NCBI GenBank assembly: GCA_910579225.1
Contig: CAJTTI010000009.1
Location: forward strand, 1 to 64,000
Direction of reading: 5' to 3'
Length of the DNA: 64,000 nucleotides
From: an uncultured Lachnospiraceae bacterium
GTDB lineage: Bacteria; Bacillota; Clostridia; Lachnospirales; Lachnospiraceae
Both the position numbers and the translations under genes were made by a program. Under the pieces are notes generated by a model. The model was not told the origin of the DNA, did no database searches, and saw nothing but the letters and a program-made list of their open reading frames with translations. Positions 61,222-64,000 of this stretch are shown one piece after another. Each line of letters starts with the position of its first letter. Positions within the stretch are counted from its first letter, which is position 1.

Positions 61222-62559
61222 CTATTTTGTTTCAAACTTCACCGTTCTCCGAAAGAGAATTCCTGCCAGGATTGCCGTCAATAATTCTGATACCGGAAAT
61301 CCCAGCCATACACCTGCTGCACCCAGCCACCGGCTTAACAAAAATGCTGCAGGAACCATCAGCAAAAGATAACGGCACAGGGAGATCATCAGTGATGGTT
61401 TTCCCATTCCAAGTCCCTCCAGCGCCCCGCAGGAAGTGACAGACACGGAAGATACAGCAAAACCCATACAGATCAGACGAAGAGCGGACGCCCCTGCGGC
61501 AGCAGTCTCCCGGTTAGACGTAAAGAGCCCCATAATATATTCCGGAAATGCAAAGCATAACAGCGTTCCCAAAACCATGATCAAAACAATCAGAATCAGT
61601 GAGGTTCGATAGATCTCTTTTACCCTGCCATACATTTTCGCCCCATAATTATATCCGATCAGCGGACGGATACCCTGAACAATTCCGTTGGCTGTCAGGT
61701 ACAAAAACGTCTGCAGTTTATAATAGACCCCCAGTACCAGCACATAAGACTGAGAAAATCCGGACAGAATCACATTCAGACAAGAGATCATCAGAGATGG
61801 CAGTGATAAGGTCAAAGATGCAGAGATGCCCACAGAATACAGTCTTTGGATAACCCTGCCGTCCGGTTTCAGCGCATTCAATTGAATCCGTACCGGAATC
61901 GGATGCAGAAAATACCAGAACAGATAAATAACAAGTGTAAGTATCTGTCCCAATCCTGTGGCAATTGCAGCTCCTTCGATTCCCAGTGCCGGAAACGGGC
62001 CCAGGCCGAAGATCAAAACAGGATCCAGAATGATATTGGCAATACAGCCACATAGCATGCTGACCATAGATATTGTCATCTTTCCTACTGCCTGAAAGAT
62101 TTTCTCAAAGGAAAGATCCAGAGAAATAATCACTGCAAATCCAAATACAATTCTCGAATAACGAACGCCCAGATCAATCGTTGACAAATCTGATGTGAAG
62201 AGCCGCAGAAAAGCCGGAACTGCAGACATACACAAAAGCATCAGCACCAACCCGTGCAGTGCATTCAAAAGCATTCCCTGAGAAGCGGCCTGATCTGCTC
62301 TCTCTTTCTCCTGTGCTCCCAGAAAAAATGCAATCACTGCATTGATGCCTATCCCAAAGCCAATGGTCACTGCGTTGACCAGATTCTGCAACGGAAATAC
62401 CAGCGAAAGCGCAGTCATGGCATCCTCGCTGATCTTCGCCACAAAGTAGCTGTCAATAATATTATAAAGCGAATTGACCATCATGGACAATACCATGGGC
62501 AATGACATATTCAACACCAGGGGCAGAATCTTCTTCTCTTTCATAAATGTCTGTTCCAT
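61222..62559 (-). CDS. MATE family efflux transporter
   Basis: The 445-residue exporter has twelve helices in two halves, with MATE-type blocks LNMSLPMVLSMMVNSLYNIIDSYFV (first helix), GIGINAVIAFFLGAQEKERADQAAS, and GIVQGIRPLIGYNYGAKMYGRVKEIYRTS in the second half. MATE proteins expel cationic drugs or metabolites using Na+ or H+. The ATG at 62557-62559 follows AGGAGGAG by 8 bases; upstream frame is not used. It stands alone between two terminators. Confidence 0.94.
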   Translation of the reverse strand: MEQTFMKEKKILPLVLNMSLPMVLSMMVNSLYNIIDSYFVAKISEDAMTALSLVFPLQNLVNAVTIGFGIGINAVIAFFLGAQEKERADQAASQGMLLNALHGLVLMLLCMSAVPAFLRLFTSDLSTIDLGVRYSRIVFGFAVIISLDLSFEKIFQAVGKMTISMVSMLCGCIANIILDPVLIFGLGPFPALGIEGAAIATGLGQILTLVIYLFWYFLHPIPVRIQLNALKPDGRVIQRLYSVGISASLTLSLPSLMISCLNVILSGFSQSYVLVLGVYYKLQTFLYLTANGIVQGIRPLIGYNYGAKMYGRVKEIYRTSLILIVLIMVLGTLLCFAFPEYIMGLFTSNRETAAAGASALRLICMGFAVSSVSVTSCGALEGLGMGKPSLMISLCRYLLLMVPAAFLLSRWLGAAGVWLGFPVSELLTAILAGILFRRTVKFETK

Positions 62560-62611
62560 AGATTTTCTCCTCCTTTTTTCCGGAAAGGGCTCATGCATTC
62601 TTTTACTGCAA

Positions 62612-62661
62612 TACAACAAAAAATGCCACACAGCTACGGGATATCCGCAACTGTGTGGCGA
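62612..62661 (-). terminator. Terminator of the liv operon, upstream of the MATE gene
   Basis: A 9-bp stem GCCACACAG/CTGTGTGGC with a loop of about 17 bases is followed on the minus strand by ATTTTTTG. It lies some 90 bases past the livF stop. Confidence 0.78.
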
Positions 62662-62743
62662 AAATGGACATTGTCCAGAAAAATCCACACCCTCCGGGGT
62701 TTTAGGAATTTATTGTATCATGAGAAAACCTGTCTGTCAAATT

Positions 62744-63460
62744 TTACTTTTTTGCTTTTCCCAGATAGGCCGCTTTCACTTCTTCATTTTCTGCCAGTTC
62801 TTTTCCGCTTCCCTGAAGCGTGATCTGACCGGTTTCCATGACATAGCCAAGATCTGCTGCTTTCAATGCCATATTGGCATTCTGTTCCACCAGAAGAATC
62901 GTCACGCCCTGCTTGTTGATCTCTTTAATAATGTCAAAAACTCCCTGTACAACGATCGGGGCCAACCCTAGGGACGGCTCATCCATCATAATCAATTCCG
63001 GTTTGGACATGAGCGCCCGACCGATAGCCAGCATCTGCTGCTCACCTCCTGAGAGAGTTCCTGCAAGCTGCCAGGTACGTTCCTTCAACCGGGGAAAAAG
63101 ATCGTGCACCCAGTTCAGATCATCATCCAGTGAATCTTTTCGCATATAGGCGCCAATCTTCAGATTCTCAAGTACGGTAAGATCCGAGAACACCCGGCGG
63201 CCTTCCGGAACCAGTGTAATTCCTTTGGCAACAATCTGGTCCGCAGACAGCCCGGCCAGTTCTGTATCCTTAAACTGTATGCTCCCGCTCTCCGGCTTCA
63301 CCAATCCTACGATAGAACGCAGAGTAGAGCTCTTTCCCGCACCGTTGGCACCGATCAGCGTCACTACCTGTCCTTTCGGCACCTGAAAACTGATCTCTTT
63401 GACTGCCTTGATTCCTCCATATGATACATTCAGATTCTTCACTTCCAGTAAATTACTCAT
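62744..63460 (-). CDS. livF: Branched-chain amino acid ABC transporter ATPase LivF
   Basis: The 238-residue ATPase has Walker A GANGAGKSSTLRS, signature LSGGEQQMLAIGRAL and Walker B LIMMDEPSLGLAP, and the LivF-type C-terminus. With LivG it powers a branched-chain amino acid (or amide) importer. The ATG at 63458-63460 follows GGGAGG by 9 bases. It overlaps the livG stop by 8 bases. Substrate is by family only. Confidence 0.95.
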   Translation of the reverse strand: MSNLLEVKNLNVSYGGIKAVKEISFQVPKGQVVTLIGANGAGKSSTLRSIVGLVKPESGSIQFKDTELAGLSADQIVAKGITLVPEGRRVFSDLTVLENLKIGAYMRKDSLDDDLNWVHDLFPRLKERTWQLAGTLSGGEQQMLAIGRALMSKPELIMMDEPSLGLAPIVVQGVFDIIKEINKQGVTILLVEQNANMALKAADLGYVMETGQITLQGSGKELAENEEVKAAYLGKAKK

Positions 63461-64000
63461 CCTGCGCACCTCCCAGATAAGCTTCAATTACCCGCGGGTT
63501 ATTGCGGATCTCCTCCGGCACACCCTCTGCAATGGGCTTTCCAAAGTCCAGAACATAGATTCGGTCGGAAATCTCCATGACCAGATCCATATGGTGCTCA
63601 ATCATAAAAATGGTCAGTCCAAATTCGTCCCGAATCCTTCCGATGAACTGTGTCAATTCCAGCGTCTCCTGCGGATTCATACCGGCCGCCGGTTCGTCCA
63701 AAAGCAGAAGTTCCGGCTTTGTTGCCAATGCGCGGGCAATCTCCAGATGCCTTTGTTTTCCATAGGGAAGCGAAGTGGCCAGTTCGTCCCTCACATCTTC
63801 CAAATCCATGATTTTCAGAAGTTTTTCTGATTCTTCCCGCATCTGAATCTCTTCCTTTGCATTCAGCCGGAAAGTGGCTGTGAAGATATTGCTGGTACGA
63901 AGCATATGTTTGGCAATCAGAATATTTTCAAATACAGTCTGACTCTTAAAAAGCCGGATGTTCTGAAAAGTCCTGGCAATGCCCAGACGGGTAATCCTAT
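63453..64000 (-). CDS. livG: Branched-chain amino acid ABC transporter ATPase LivG (partial)
   Basis: The gene runs off the right edge; the visible C-terminal 182 residues begin with RITRLGIARTFQNIRLFKSQTV and include the signature LPYGKQRHLEIARALAT, Walker B LLLLDEPAAGMNP and the switch His in MIEHHMDLVME. Walker A lies beyond the window. The LivG pattern (GIARTFQNIRLF and AAGMNPQET) is clear. It is directly upstream of livF. Confidence 0.95.
   Translation of the reverse strand, partial: RITRLGIARTFQNIRLFKSQTVFENILIAKHMLRTSNIFTATFRLNAKEEIQMREESEKLLKIMDLEDVRDELATSLPYGKQRHLEIARALATKPELLLLDEPAAGMNPQETLELTQFIGRIRDEFGLTIFMIEHHMDLVMEISDRIYVLDFGKPIAEGVPEEIRNNPRVIEAYLGGAQDE

Noticed and set aside
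1..64000. CRISPR array, prophage or insertion sequence
   Set aside because: No spaced direct repeats, integrase, transposase or phage structural genes were found on either strand.

Overview
The window looks like chromosomal core DNA of a spore-forming, anaerobic, low-to-moderate GC Firmicute, most likely a Lachnospiraceae-type gut clostridium. This rests on gene content and order, not on a database search. The signs are an alpha/beta small acid-soluble spore protein, a GerW/YtfJ spore protein, an Rnf ferredoxin:NAD complex, a yloU-yloV-recG cluster, a plsX-acpP-rnc-smc-ftsY operon, the TIGR03960/TIGR03936 radical-SAM pair next to RNase G, a GH2 beta-galactosidase with a GPH symporter, and many strong AGGAGG ribosome sites. 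No rRNA, tRNA, CRISPR, integrase, transposase or prophage was seen. Most genes lie on the minus strand.

Layout, left to right. 1-6.4 kb: a partial Na+-dependent transporter, Prp protease, RNase G, the radical-SAM/DUF2344 pair and an unrecognised membrane protein. 6.5-10.6 kb: a HAD phosphatase, thioredoxin, homoserine dehydrogenase, a C_GCAxxG_C_C protein and threonine ammonia-lyase. 10.7-17.4 kb: ftsY, smc, rnc, acpP and plsX behind one good promoter. 17.4-23.7 kb: a glucose-superfamily PTS (IICB, an extra IIC without IIB, IIA) divergent from a LytS/YesM-type sensor kinase and AraC-type response regulator. 23.7-29.3 kb: rpmF, an SASP gene, recG, yloV, yloU, a tiny membrane protein and rpmB. 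29.4-32.7 kb: small membrane proteins, gerW, an exact 105-bp tandem repeat, a DUF2953 protein, a conserved unknown and a NUDIX hydrolase. 32.7-41 kb: a penicillin-binding protein with its SEDS partner, a U32 protease, zapA, ruvB, ruvA and two small proteins. 41-44.6 kb: an AEC transporter, a DUF554 protein and a chemoreceptor. 44.7-49.8 kb: rnfCDGEAB. 49.9-53.7 kb: rpsA-like, ispH, cmk and a flavoprotein. 53.9-59.5 kb: a lactose-type locus with a divergent AraC regulator. 59.6-61.2 kb: a slipin gene and a long structured noncoding RNA with a tRNA-like T-arm. 61.2-64 kb: a MATE exporter and the livF/livG end of a branched-chain amino acid ABC operon.

Most of this is housekeeping. The regions that deserve a second look are: (i) the PTS/two-component locus, where the kinase has almost no extracytoplasmic loop, one permease lacks its IIB domain, and the shared intergenic region carries four TATGGATTATCTT-like direct repeats spaced 21, 63 and 21 bp; (ii) the structured RNA at about 60.95-61.15 kb, which I think is a raiA-motif RNA; (iii) the 105-bp tandem repeat between two sporulation-linked genes; and (iv) the coupled rng-prp pair, in which the usual L21 and L27 genes are missing.

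Start codons were moved inward from the longest open frame wherever a Shine-Dalgarno sequence clearly marks an internal ATG; these choices are stated in each entry.
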